A stretch of 64,000 nt of DNA from Leptolyngbya sp. Heron Island J (GCF_000482245.1 NZ_AWNH01000084.1:21835-85834); one strand, 5' to 3'. Shown: positions 30,514 through 39,630, numbered from the stretch's first letter. Notes: generated by a model not told the origin, from the letters alone. Translations and numbers: made by a program.

Positions 30514-32301
30514 ATGATATGCAACGGTTCAGTCTACAGAACACGGATGTTTATCATCGTGCCTAACTCCCGAATTGTGATTGTCCTGCTTAGCTGGTTG
30601 ACCATTACTGGCTCAGCTGTCATCGCCCAAACGCCTACGCCTCTCCCCCCAAATTTACCGGATCTGCCCTCCCCAGAAGAAGAAGCGCTGCCCTCTCCAG
30701 AGAGTATCCCAGCTGAAGAGCCGACGACGCCTGAAGATGCCCCGTTACAAATCGAACAACCGCCACCGGAAGAGGTTACCGATATTTTGAATCTTGATGT
30801 CTGTCCTGCCCTGGTAGATACCTCAGAGCTGTCGTTTCTGGCCACTGAGATCACCGTTGTTGGCAGTACCGTATTAGAGTCCGCCATTGCCGAACAGGTA
30901 GATTGCTATCTTGGTCAAGAGATTCGTCTATCGGATCTATTTAATTTACGCGCACGTATTACAAAGCTCTATCTAGATGCAGGCTACATTACTTCTGGAG
31001 CCTTTATTCCTAATAATCAGGACCTGACCAGTGGCAGTGTTCAAATCCAAGTAATTGAAGGAGCAATTGAAGCACTGCAGGTGAATGGGTTAAAGCGCCT
31101 GCAGCAAAGCTATATTCGTCAACAGCTATCGCGGGCTATGGCCCCACCATTTAATCAACGGGATTTAGAACAGGGATTACAGCTTTTACAGCTTGATCCG
31201 GTTTTAGCCCGAGTCAATGCTGAATTAACGGCAGGGAGCGGACCGGGTCGCAGTCTGTTGATTTTAGATTTACAAGAAGCTGAGACCTTTAATCTCTCCC
31301 TATCAACCAATAATTATCGATCTCCCAGCATCGGCTCCACAGGTGTTAATCTTGGTGTCACTGTCAGTCATCCTCTGGGGCTGGGCGATCGGCTATCAGC
31401 TAGCTATGGCATCACAGAGGGCCTAAATCTGTATGATGTCACCTATTCTATTCCCGTTAATGGGAAAAACGGCACTGTACAATTTAGAGCGAGCAATAGT
31501 GATAGTGAAATTGTGCAGGATGTGTTTCGTGATGTGGGTATTCGCAGCGAAACAACGACACTCTCAGCTGGATTTCGTCAGCCCCTGGTGCGCACCCCTG
31601 CAGAAGAGTTTGCTCTGGGGCTAGATTTTGAATGGAAACGCAGTCGTAGCTTTATTTTGGATGATATTCCCTTTTCTTTTTCTTTAGGGCCTGAGGAAGG
31701 TCGCTCCCAGGTGAGTGCTGTTCGATTTTATCAAGACTGGGTGAAGCGGAGCCAGTCGAGGGTATTGGCGGCGCGATCGCAATTTAGCGTGGGGCTTGAT
31801 ATCTTAGATGCTACAACTAATGATTCTGGCATTGATGGGCGCTTTTTCAGTTGGTTAGGTCAGTTTCAGTGGATTGAACAAGTCTCGCCTCGCTTTTTGG
31901 TGCTCACCCGCATTGGCGCTCAGCTGACGCCAGATGCGTTATTGCCGATTGAACGTTTTAGCCTAGGCGGTATCAGCACCGTGCGCGGCTACAGCCAAAA
32001 TCAGCTGGTGTCCGACAATGCGGTGACAGGTTCCGTCGAATTTCGTATTCCTGTGACCAGAGATCCTAATACTGTCCAGCTGACTCCTTTTATAGAAGCT
32101 GGTATCGGTTGGAATAATCAAATTCCAGACCCAGATCCATCGTTCTTAGCCAGTCTTGGCTTAGGAGCACGCTGGGCTGTGAGTCCTGATCTATCAGTTC
32201 GTCTAGATTATGGGATTCCCCTGGTAGATGCCGATAATACTGGCGACTCGTTACAAGAAAATGGACTGTATTTTTTGGTAGACTATCGCCCTAACTTTTA
32301 G
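30514..32301 (+). CDS. TpsB2: ShlB/FhaC/HecB-type outer-membrane transporter
   Basis: The protein has 595 residues. A signal peptide (better formed from ATG 30547: MFIIVPNSRIVIVLLSW) is followed by a Pro/Glu-rich linker (about 45-90), POTRA domains (from LATEITVVGSTVLES) and a barrel with the loop-6 hallmark STVRGYSQNQ. It shares the conserved strand TNNYRSPSIGS with TpsB1 (DNYSPPSVGS). It has no tpsA directly beside it on the same strand and may export TpsA2, TpsA3 or TpsA4. Neither start has a strong ribosome site. Confidence 0.88.
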   Translation: MICNGSVYRTRMFIIVPNSRIVIVLLSWLTITGSAVIAQTPTPLPPNLPDLPSPEEEALPSPESIPAEEPTTPEDAPLQIEQPPPEEVTDILNLDVCPALVDTSELSFLATEITVVGSTVLESAIAEQVDCYLGQEIRLSDLFNLRARITKLYLDAGYITSGAFIPNNQDLTSGSVQIQVIEGAIEALQVNGLKRLQQSYIRQQLSRAMAPPFNQRDLEQGLQLLQLDPVLARVNAELTAGSGPGRSLLILDLQEAETFNLSLSTNNYRSPSIGSTGVNLGVTVSHPLGLGDRLSASYGITEGLNLYDVTYSIPVNGKNGTVQFRASNSDSEIVQDVFRDVGIRSETTTLSAGFRQPLVRTPAEEFALGLDFEWKRSRSFILDDIPFSFSLGPEEGRSQVSAVRFYQDWVKRSQSRVLAARSQFSVGLDILDATTNDSGIDGRFFSWLGQFQWIEQVSPRFLVLTRIGAQLTPDALLPIERFSLGGISTVRGYSQNQLVSDNAVTGSVEFRIPVTRDPNTVQLTPFIEAGIGWNNQIPDPDPSFLASLGLGARWAVSPDLSVRLDYGIPLVDADNTGDSLQENGLYFLVDYRPNF

Positions 32302-32693
32302 CATTGCTGCTCTTTGAACATTTTTCAATCAATTGTCGATATCTGCTAATGCACTGACTGAAGGCGATCGTGACTCTTCAGGTGATCTTTTTACTGCAAG
32401 AAAAATCATCAGCTAGCTTTTCTTGCCTGCGATATTATGTCTTCAGTTTGTTATGGTTATCTGTCTTAATTCTATTGTCGGCGGCATCATAGTCGTCTTA
32501 CCATACTTGTTATCTGCCACTTTCCAAACTAATGGCGACATGGCTGTCCTGTTGTTGGCTAAAAAGAGAGTTGCTCAGTAATTGTAAATCTTGGTGTCGA
32601 AAAACTGTCGTAAACACGGTTTCTGTCTATGCTTACGACAGTTTTCTGTTGCTCAGTCTCACCATTAGATTTCTGTTTATGCTTGAGCCATAT
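32302..32693. other. Gap between tpsB2 and the pentapeptide gene
   Basis: I see no coding sequence in this 392-bp stretch between convergent genes. It contains the bidirectional terminator listed separately. Confidence 0.5.
32601..32645. terminator. Bidirectional intrinsic terminator
   Basis: A perfect 13-bp stem is formed by AAAACTGTCGTAA (32601-32613) and TTACGACAGTTTT (32633-32645) with a 19-base loop. T-runs follow on both strands. It sits 48 bp past the pentapeptide gene stop and 300 bp past tpsB2, which converge here. Confidence 0.65.
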
Positions 32694-33020
32694 CTAATTG
32701 CAATAGCCTTTGACCGCATCCATCAGGATAGCTCCACAGAAATTTGTACCTTTAGTTGTCACATTATAAAGGCGAGCATGGCGTAAATTAGCCCCTTGTA
32801 GATTAGCGTCGTTGAGATTAACAGAATCTAAACGAGCCCATCTAAGGTCGGCATTACTCAAATCTGCACCGGCCAAATTAGCATTCCGAATATCCACCCC
32901 CTTTAACCGACAACCAGGGCAGCTTTTAGTCATCCTCAGCGCCAGCACTTTGATCGGGGTTTCAGCCTGAAGCAAAAACAGGATTACACCTGTGGCGAGT
33001 AACACTCGGATGAACTTCAT
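32694..33020 (-). CDS. Exported pentapeptide-repeat protein
   Basis: The protein has 108 residues. A signal peptide (about 1-28) is followed by about nine pentapeptide repeats of the A(D/N)LxX type (ANLAGADLSNADLRWARL, then NLNDANLQGANLRHARL), which build a short right-handed quadrilateral helix. Four cysteines (SCPGC near the start, NFC and GYC near the end) could form disulfides in the periplasm. AAGGAGC precedes the ATG. Function is unknown; no partner is obvious. Confidence 0.75.
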   Translation of the reverse strand: MKFIRVLLATGVILFLLQAETPIKVLALRMTKSCPGCRLKGVDIRNANLAGADLSNADLRWARLDSVNLNDANLQGANLRHARLYNVTTKGTNFCGAILMDAVKGYCN

Positions 33021-33177
33021 GGCGCTCCTTCTGTATTTGAATTAATCGAGGTGCCCTTAATTATAAAATTTGGGGTCAATCAAAGGTGAAGTGTCTTAAC
33101 TTATGTAGTGTGAACTTATGTTGTGTGAGTAATTTAGAGTCTGATAATAACATCTTAGATTTGTGGTGTGCTCTGTT

Positions 33178-36099
33178 ATGGCATATGTAGCATGGAATCA
33201 GCTCCCAAAAATATCCCTATATACTGTCTTACTATTATTACTAAGCCCTACAGTCATTGATGCCCAGGAACCTGAGGTCATTGAGGCGACGACTACAATT
33301 TCTCCTCGGGTCGGCGTTGATTTCAATACTCCTCGCCATGGTGATGATGAGCGCAGTTTTGGGCGAGTGACCGGCTTTATTCCCCTATGGCAAACACCCG
33401 GAAACGGGTTGACGTTTTTGGACACTGCCATCCGCCTTAATAGCACAGGTGATCTAGGCGGTACAGTATCCGTTGGACAGCGATTTTTGCAAGGAGACCT
33501 GGTGCTCGGTGGTCACCTTTCCTACGATATTCGTGATACCGGCAACAATACCTTTAATCAGCTGGGGCTAGGAATAGAAGCCTTTGGGGATAAGTGGGAT
33601 GTCCATCTAAATGGCTACCTACCCGTTGGTGATACTCAGCAGTCTGCCGGGAGCACAGGTGGCACTGACCAGGTAACCGATACGCAATTTCAAGGTAATC
33701 AGCTGGTATTCATTACGGCGGGTGGCGGCTCAGAGTTTCTAGAAAGTGCCTGGGGCGGTGTGGACCTAGATGCTGGCATGCAGCTAGCTGATTGGGCCGA
33801 CTGGGGCCAACTCTGGGGCTACGGTGGCATTTACTATCACGGAGATGCTATTGGGGGACGTCTGCGGGTCGATCATCGGGTGCAGGACTGGATGCGGCTG
33901 GGACTGGGGGTGCAAAGTGATGATAATTTTGGGACCCGAGGGTTCTTTTCCATTGGCTTTAGTTGGGGCGGTGGCTCTGGTAGTGATGCTACTGACGAGT
34001 CCGTTTCACTGTGGGCACGGGCAGCAGAGAGTGTTACTCGTAATAGTTCCATCATTGTCAAGGAAAGTGAAGTGGTAACAGCCACAGCAGGGACCCAAGT
34101 CGCTGTGAATCCAACTACGGGGCAAGCCTATAATTTTCAGCATGTCACCCCCGATTCCACATCCACAGCAGGGGATGGCACGATTGAAAATCCTGCAGCG
34201 AATGTCAGTTTGGTCAATGCCCAAACAGGGGACATCATTTATGTTAGGGAGGGCGATAGCCGGACAAATCCCCTGGCCTCCTTTACTGTGCCAGCGGGTG
34301 TGGTGGCGATTTCGGATGCGAACCTAGAAACCATCGCGACCCAGTCCGGGACTGTGACCTTACCCGGTTCAGGTACCGGCATTTTGCCCCTGGTGGATGC
34401 TATGGGTAGCGATGTTGGCATTACTCTTGTTGGCGGGAACAACCGCCTCTCTGGGTTTGAGATCACTGGGGCTAGCGACGCTAATATTCTTGTCGATAGT
34501 TCGAATAATGCATTAATAGAAAACAATTTTAGCCGCGACGATCTAGATGATGGAATTGAGGTCACTAATTCTAGCAATGTGATATTGACCAATAACATCT
34601 TTAGTAACAGTGGTGATGATGCTATAGACCTGGAAAACTCAGCCAATGCAGTCATTAGCAACAACACGATTAGTGGTAGTACTGTTGATGGTATAGATAT
34701 CCTCAACTCAGCCGGATTGATCATCAATAACAATACGATTATTGATAGTGGCGGCATCGGTATTGCTCTCGAAGAATCTTCTGATGCGGTGATTCAGAGC
34801 AATACCATCACTAACTCTGTTGAAGCCGGTATTGGATTATTTGCATCAGCAAATGCAGCGGTAGAAGATAATTCAATCGATGGGGGTGATTTTGGTATAT
34901 TGGCCGTTGAATCTGATAATGCGGTGATTCAGAACAATGTCGTTAGCAATACGGTATTGTCAGGTATAGAAGTTGTTGATTCAAATGATGTAACCGTTGC
35001 CGATAATACAATTAATAACAATGGTGAGCTGGGTATATTTATCGATGCCTCAGATAGTACTTTGGTCCAAAATAACCAGATTACTGAAAGTATCCTTGGC
35101 GGTGTCGACTTAAGATTTGCAACCAATGCCAGAGTCATTGGCAATACGATTAGTGACAGTGGTAGCGGTGCTATTTTTGTGTTTGACAGTGAGACCATCA
35201 CGATTCAAGACAACCAGGTAACAAACACAGCAACTGACATCACAGCTGACGATATCGTCGGAGCTATTTTTCTGCAGGAAGTGGTTGGCACAGTTGATAT
35301 TAGTGGCAACACGGTTACAGGCACTACTGGTACCAATGAATTTGATGGTCAAGGAATTGCCATCGGCAACTCTACCGGTGATATTGTTCTCACAATCGAC
35401 GATAATGATGTTAATAACAATCAAGGCGACGGCATTGGCATCGCTTTGATTGACCTATTCACCCCTGCTCCTGGGGATGCTACGGCTGAGATTACTATTA
35501 CCAATAACAGAGTTGAAAATAATGGTGTCGCCGCGCCTTTACGGGGAGATGGTATTAGGATAGCGGTGGAAGAAGATGGGGTGATCAATAGTCTCTTAAT
35601 TGAAAACAATACTTTAACTGGCAATTTTGATGACGGCATTGACATCAGTGCAGGCTTGGCTCAATTGGCGACAATTATCGTGCCCAATCCTAATATTTCC
35701 AGCAGTAATGCTCAAATCCTAAATGCTGTGATTCGCAATAATGAGATTACTGATAGTTTGAATGGACAAGGGATAGTATTACGGAGCGTTGGAGATAATA
35801 GTAACGTTGTGATTTCCGTCGAAGATAACATCCTGGCTAACAATACCTTGGGTGGTCTGGAAGCGACTTCGACCGACACCAATGGCGCACCTGAAACCAG
35901 GTTATGCCTGGCTCTCAACAACAATACCAGCGATGGTGATTATACGCTGATTGAAACGTTGCCCTTGTTGGTTATAACGTCTAGCAACTTCACTGTGGTT
36001 AATCGAGATGGTGTGGCTGGTGCGAATACAGGGCCGGTAATATTCAGTCCAATTATTGGTGACTTTGACACCGTTGCCAACATTGCTGCTTGCCCGTAG
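33178..36099 (+). CDS. Inverse-autotransporter-like barrel fused to a right-handed beta-helix passenger
   Basis: The protein has about 973 residues. After a signal peptide, residues ~40-270 look like an intimin/invasin-type inverse-autotransporter barrel: repeated strands end in aromatic residues (GGHLSYDIRDTGNNTFNQLG, WDVHLNGYLPVGD, GYGGIYYHGDAIGG), closed by WARAAESVTRNSSI, which resembles the exit segment of intimin. Residues ~400-950 are NosD-like parallel beta-helix repeats with a period of about 22-24 residues (VISNNTISGS, AVIQSNTITNS, VTVADNTINNN). If correct, the barrel anchors the protein in the outer membrane and displays the helix outside. ATG 33178 is used; GTG 33163 is an alternative. 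No partner transporter is required. Confidence 0.72.
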   Translation: MAYVAWNQLPKISLYTVLLLLLSPTVIDAQEPEVIEATTTISPRVGVDFNTPRHGDDERSFGRVTGFIPLWQTPGNGLTFLDTAIRLNSTGDLGGTVSVGQRFLQGDLVLGGHLSYDIRDTGNNTFNQLGLGIEAFGDKWDVHLNGYLPVGDTQQSAGSTGGTDQVTDTQFQGNQLVFITAGGGSEFLESAWGGVDLDAGMQLADWADWGQLWGYGGIYYHGDAIGGRLRVDHRVQDWMRLGLGVQSDDNFGTRGFFSIGFSWGGGSGSDATDESVSLWARAAESVTRNSSIIVKESEVVTATAGTQVAVNPTTGQAYNFQHVTPDSTSTAGDGTIENPAANVSLVNAQTGDIIYVREGDSRTNPLASFTVPAGVVAISDANLETIATQSGTVTLPGSGTGILPLVDAMGSDVGITLVGGNNRLSGFEITGASDANILVDSSNNALIENNFSRDDLDDGIEVTNSSNVILTNNIFSNSGDDAIDLENSANAVISNNTISGSTVDGIDILNSAGLIINNNTIIDSGGIGIALEESSDAVIQSNTITNSVEAGIGLFASANAAVEDNSIDGGDFGILAVESDNAVIQNNVVSNTVLSGIEVVDSNDVTVADNTINNNGELGIFIDASDSTLVQNNQITESILGGVDLRFATNARVIGNTISDSGSGAIFVFDSETITIQDNQVTNTATDITADDIVGAIFLQEVVGTVDISGNTVTGTTGTNEFDGQGIAIGNSTGDIVLTIDDNDVNNNQGDGIGIALIDLFTPAPGDATAEITITNNRVENNGVAAPLRGDGIRIAVEEDGVINSLLIENNTLTGNFDDGIDISAGLAQLATIIVPNPNISSSNAQILNAVIRNNEITDSLNGQGIVLRSVGDNSNVVISVEDNILANNTLGGLEATSTDTNGAPETRLCLALNNNTSDGDYTLIETLPLLVITSSNFTVVNRDGVAGANTGPVIFSPIIGDFDTVANIAACP

Positions 36100-36109
36100 C
36101 GTTAGCGGC

Positions 36110-36422
36110 CTGGCTGGCATGATACTCGTCAGAGGTGACTTCCTTGAGCTGTGCGTTGATGCCTACATCATCTAAATACTGGGCAAATAGCTTGTGCATT
36201 TTAACAGGAGCCCCTGGCTGGAGTATTGCAGGTTGATTACCAATGGGCTGCCGTCTAAGCGATCGCGATTGCCATCCCCATCAGTATCTTCGGCAACTCT
36301 GCCTTGCTCCTATAAAGACTGGCCTGGCTACTCTCGACTAAATGAGCCAAATACCCCATAGAGGTTTGGGCCACATGGAAGCGTAAACCATCTAAAATAA
36401 CGGGAATAACGCGCATTCTCAT
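36110..36422 (-). pseudogene. Decayed fragments: phosphodiesterase N-terminus joined to a family-5 solute-binding-protein piece
   Basis: Read on the minus strand from ATG 36422, about 40 codons encode VIPVILDGLRFHVAQTSMGY followed by LAHLVESSQASLY and AELP. This matches the N-terminus of cyanobacterial alkaline-phosphatase-superfamily phosphodiesterases. Near 36296 it runs, in another frame, into VAEDTDGDGNRDRLDGSPLV. After a further frame change comes KMHKLFAQYLDDVGINAQLK. Both resemble consecutive C-terminal stretches of family-5 (peptide/nickel-type) solute-binding proteins. No continuous frame remains, so these are relics. The first assignment is firmer than the second. Confidence 0.5.
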
Positions 36423-36539
36423 GTCGAGCTAAACAACAAACGATTCATCGTAAAACTGGACAGCTTTTCTTAAGGCAACCCTTAAGGTAGTGTGCAAGAC
36501 AGAACTCCCTGCTAACACTAATACAGCTGATAATTAGAT

Positions 36540-36569
36540 AGGTTAAAAGCGGGTTAAACTGTGGGTAAT
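36540..36569 (-). promoter_or_regulatory. Pho box facing the decayed phosphodiesterase gene
   Basis: On the minus strand the sequence reads ATTACCCA, 3 bp, TTTAACCC, 3 bp, TTTAACCT. This is the 8-3-8-3-8 direct-repeat layout of cyanobacterial SphR/PhoB boxes (consensus CTTAACCT). Its orientation places the promoter toward the remnant at 36422, not toward phnF, whose ATG is only 13 bp from the other end. Confidence 0.6.
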
Positions 36570-36582
36570 AACAAAACAAACG

Positions 36583-37299
36583 ATGCGCCAAGACGCCTTA
36601 CCTCTATATCTACAAATTGCTGACGAACTACGACGTAACATCGAGGAATCGGTGTTTAATGTCGGGGATCAATTACCAACAGAACTGGAACTCAGTAAAC
36701 GCTTTGGGGTGCATCGTCACACCCTGCGCCGCGCCGTTGAGGTGCTACGCCAGGAAGGTCTGGTAGATGTAGAACGAGGTCGTGGCACCTTTGTGGTTGC
36801 CCCCATTGCCCTACCCATTGGTAAACGTGTTCGCTTTAATGAAGCACTTAAGGCCCAGGCGTTAACGCCCACCTGGCAGGTACTCAGAATCGTTGATATC
36901 AAAGCCGATCCAAAGTTATCCACCCACCTGGAGCTGGAGCTGGGAGCTGCCGTAATTTTGTATGAGCGGCTGGGGCTGACTGACAATCTGCCCATCAACA
37001 TCAGCAGTAGCTATTTTCCCGGTGAGCGCTTTCCAGAACTGACTAAGCACTGTGAAACCTACCGTTCCATTTCCCAGATGCTACTCAAAGAATATAACTG
37101 TGACCATCTGCGTCGGTCTACCCGAATTTCAGCACGCATGGCTCGTCCCCGTGATGCGCGGCTACTCAAAATGCCCGCCAACAGCCCGATTTTGTTATCC
37201 GAGTCGATTAATGTTGACCAAACTGGCTCGGTTATAGAATATGGCGTCACCCGCTTCCGGGGCGATCGCATGGAGCTGGTAATGGATCACAACGTTTAG
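36583..37299 (+). CDS. phnF: GntR/HutC-family regulator, PhnF-like
   Basis: The protein has 238 residues. The N-terminal GntR winged helix (about 8-72) shows LPLYLQIADELRRNI, DQLPTELELSKRFGVHRHTL and the wing VERGRGTFV. A UTRA effector domain (about 90-235) follows with LYERLGLTDNLP, PILLSESINVD and YGVTRFRGDRMELV. It precedes the phnCDE transport genes in the same direction, like PhnF regulators of phosphonate loci. A HutC-type dyad between this gene and phnC (37496-37513) is its likely operator. The effector would be a phosphonate or phosphorylated compound; this is inferred. Confidence 0.82.
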   Translation: MRQDALPLYLQIADELRRNIEESVFNVGDQLPTELELSKRFGVHRHTLRRAVEVLRQEGLVDVERGRGTFVVAPIALPIGKRVRFNEALKAQALTPTWQVLRIVDIKADPKLSTHLELELGAAVILYERLGLTDNLPINISSSYFPGERFPELTKHCETYRSISQMLLKEYNCDHLRRSTRISARMARPRDARLLKMPANSPILLSESINVDQTGSVIEYGVTRFRGDRMELVMDHNV

Positions 37300-37407
37300 A
37301 AAACAATGGGTACCAGACCGTTGCTAAGGGGGGCACGGTGACGACCCAATCTGAACCATGATCGAAGCGGCAGCGAATAATTGTTAACAAATGCTGTAAT
37401 CTCAGCT

Positions 37408-37437
37408 CTTAACCTGAATTTACCCCAATGTTAACTT
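37408..37437 (+). promoter_or_regulatory. Triple Pho box upstream of phnC
   Basis: CTTAACCT (37408-37415), TTTACCCC (37419-37426) and GTTAACTT (37430-37437) are spaced by exactly 3 bp. The first unit equals the cyanobacterial Pho-box consensus. A possible -10 element (TTTATC, 37445-37450) follows at the expected distance. Phosphate-starvation control of phnCDE follows from this. Confidence 0.7.
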
Positions 37438-37495
37438 ACCTTGGTTTATCTCTTAAGCTGCTAGCGATGACAATGTCATTGAACAGATTTAGTTA

Positions 37496-37513
37496 TAGAT
37501 GTCTATACATCTA
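37496..37513. promoter_or_regulatory. Candidate PhnF operator (HutC-type dyad)
   Basis: Seven-base arms TAGATGT and ACATCTA flank a 4-base centre. The core GTCTATAC fits the HutC-subfamily pattern GT-N-TA-N-AC. It lies about 95 bp before phnC, between the Pho box and the coding region, where a bound repressor could block transcription. Confidence 0.5.
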
Positions 37514-37606
37514 AATTTTTAGAGCTTGCAAAAGCCTTTTAGGGTTGCTGGTGGCAGGTTCCTGCTCCAGGTGCTCCTTTGAGAAGCTATACCACCGGTC
37601 GAGTCA

Positions 37607-38422
37607 ATGAATTCAGAGATGATGTCAACCCAGACTGCTGTCCAGGTCAGCAATTTATCCAAAACCTTTAGAGGTCAGCCTGCTTTACAGGATGTCAGCA
37701 TGCGTGTAGCTACGGGTGAGATGGTGGCTCTGGTCGGGGCATCGGGCTCGGGTAAATCTACACTACTGCGTAATCTCAATGGTTTGCAGCAGGCTGATGC
37801 TGGTCGAGTGGAGATATTTGGAAATGTGTTGCAGCTAGAAGGTGAACTCCATTCCAAAGCCCGTCAGCTGCGCAGTCAAATCGGTTTTATTTTTCAACAG
37901 TTTAATTTAGTAAACCGGCTAACAGCCCTAGACAATGTGCTGGCGGGCAATCTGTCCCAGGTCCCTGTGTGGCGCTCCCTGGTTCGCAACTTTACTAAGG
38001 TAGAAAAGATGCGAGCCCTGTCTGCCCTGGAGCGAGTGGGGATTTTGGAACAGGCTCATAAACGGGCATCCGCACTCTCCGGTGGTCAACAGCAGCGTGT
38101 GGCCATCGCTCGCTGTTTGATGCAAGGAGCCAAAATTATTTTGGCCGATGAACCGATTGCTTCCCTGGACCCGGATTCGGCACGTAAGGTCATGGAGCTG
38201 TTGACCATTCTTAATAAAGAGCAAGGTATCACCGTTGTTACTTCACTACACCAGGTACAAGTGGTGCAGCGCTATTTTCAGCGTTCCATCGCCCTCCGCC
38301 AGGGGCAAGTTTGTTTTGACGGTTATACGGTTGATTTGGATGCAGCTCGCCTCAACAGCATTTATGGATCAGCCGCTGAAGAGTTGGTAATGAGCGGTCA
38401 CAGTGAGGTGTTTGCTAGCTAG
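37607..38422 (+). CDS. phnC: Phosphonate/phosphite ABC transporter ATPase PhnC
   Basis: This ABC ATPase has 271 residues, with Walker A (GASGSGKSTLLRNLNG), signature (ALSGGQQQRVAIAR), Walker B (IILADEPIASLD) and the H-loop (TSLHQV). The spacing and the QFNLVNRLTALDNVLAGNL stretch are typical of PhnC. It energises the PhnD-PhnE importer encoded just downstream. ATG 37607, 37619 and 37622 are all possible starts; none has a clear ribosome site. Confidence 0.9.
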   Translation: MNSEMMSTQTAVQVSNLSKTFRGQPALQDVSMRVATGEMVALVGASGSGKSTLLRNLNGLQQADAGRVEIFGNVLQLEGELHSKARQLRSQIGFIFQQFNLVNRLTALDNVLAGNLSQVPVWRSLVRNFTKVEKMRALSALERVGILEQAHKRASALSGGQQQRVAIARCLMQGAKIILADEPIASLDPDSARKVMELLTILNKEQGITVVTSLHQVQVVQRYFQRSIALRQGQVCFDGYTVDLDAARLNSIYGSAAEELVMSGHSEVFAS

Positions 38423-38494
38423 CAGCCTCTCATTACTTGGGAGTTCTCCCACACATGGTTACAAACAACGGATAGGATCAAAGGAACACAAATT

Positions 38495-39553
38495 ATGGCT
38501 ATTACTTCCTGGCGTCGATTCGCCTCTTTGTTGGCGATGTCTACAATGATGATCAGCACGCTGGCAGCCTGTAGTGGTGCTGGTGATGTGACTAATACAG
38601 CAATAGATACTGCTAGTTCGGTTACTGAAGGTGGCACCTGTGCAGCGGATATTGCCGAAATTGAGTTTGGGATTATCTCCACTGAGTCGGCTGATAACCT
38701 GAAACCAGTTTGGGAACCGCTGTTGGCCGATATGACTGAGGCCGTAGGACGTCCGGTTAAAGGGTTTTATGCAACTGACTATGCCGGTGTGATCGAAGGG
38801 ATGGGAGCTGGTAAAGTTCACATCGCCTGGTACGGTGGTAAGTCTTATATTGAAGCAGCTGAACGTTCTGGGGCGGAAGCGTTTGCTCAGACGGTCGCCC
38901 TGGATGGGACTAAGGGATATTATTCTCATTTGATTACCAACAAGGAGAACTCCATTGTTAATGAGATTGACCTGGAGGCCGGTGATGGCGACAAGTATAT
39001 TGTTGAGAATGCCGCTGACCTGACCTTTGCTTTTAACGATCCTAATTCCACATCTGGATTCTTGGTACCTAGCTACTATGTGTTTGCTGAGCAGGGTGCT
39101 AACGCTGACAGAATCTTTAGCGAGCTAATTTTTGCGGGTAGTCATGAAGCTACTGCATTGGCTGTTGCTGAAAATCAGGTAGATGTGGCCACTAACAACA
39201 GTGAGAACCTGGATCGATTGAAGGAAACTGCTCCAGATGCCCTTGAGAAGATTCAGATTATTTGGACATCCCCTGTAATTCCTAGCGATCCTCTGGCCTA
39301 TCGTCAGGATCTACCGGATTGTTTGAAGGATTCTATTAAAGATTTCTTCTACACCTATGACAACCAGGAGGTGCTTGAAGGTTTGCAGTGGACTAAGCTA
39401 GACCCTGCTGGTGATGAAAATTGGAACACAATTCGTGAATTACAAATCGCTAAGGATATTCTGGAAGTGCAGAATGATGAAAATCTCAGCGATACTGATA
39501 AACAGACGCAGCTGGATGAGTTAAACCAAAAGCTGGAGGCTGTTAAGAACTAA
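38495..39553 (+). CDS. phnD: Phosphonate/phosphite/phosphate-binding lipoprotein PhnD
   Basis: The substrate-binding protein has 352 residues. The N-terminus has a lipoprotein-type signal ending in STLAACSG, so the protein is probably lipid-anchored. The PhnD fold is shown by FGIISTESADNLKPVWEPL, KGFYATDYAGVIEGM, HIAWYGGKSYIEA and FNDPNSTSGFLVPSYY, which carry the usual phosphonate-pocket residues. The C-terminal ~40 residues are a charged helix with repeated Asp and Gln. AAAGGAA lies upstream of the ATG. Whether it prefers phosphonate, phosphite or phosphate cannot be read from the sequence. Confidence 0.9.
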   Translation: MAITSWRRFASLLAMSTMMISTLAACSGAGDVTNTAIDTASSVTEGGTCAADIAEIEFGIISTESADNLKPVWEPLLADMTEAVGRPVKGFYATDYAGVIEGMGAGKVHIAWYGGKSYIEAAERSGAEAFAQTVALDGTKGYYSHLITNKENSIVNEIDLEAGDGDKYIVENAADLTFAFNDPNSTSGFLVPSYYVFAEQGANADRIFSELIFAGSHEATALAVAENQVDVATNNSENLDRLKETAPDALEKIQIIWTSPVIPSDPLAYRQDLPDCLKDSIKDFFYTYDNQEVLEGLQWTKLDPAGDENWNTIRELQIAKDILEVQNDENLSDTDKQTQLDELNQKLEAVKN

Positions 39554-39576
39554 TCTCTTACTCACCAAATATGTCT

Positions 39577-39610
39577 AACACGGGTAGCCAAAAGCTACCT
39601 GTGTTTTCTT
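39577..39610 (+). terminator. Hairpin with T-run between phnD and phnE
   Basis: A 12-bp stem (AACACGGGTAGC 39577-39588, GCTACCTGTGTT 39594-39605, one G-T pair) with a 5-base loop is followed by TTTTCTT. It starts 23 bp after phnD. It should act as a partial terminator or 3'-stabiliser that gives more binding protein than permease. Confidence 0.7.
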
Positions 39611-39630
39611 GCTATTTACTTGTTAATGTC

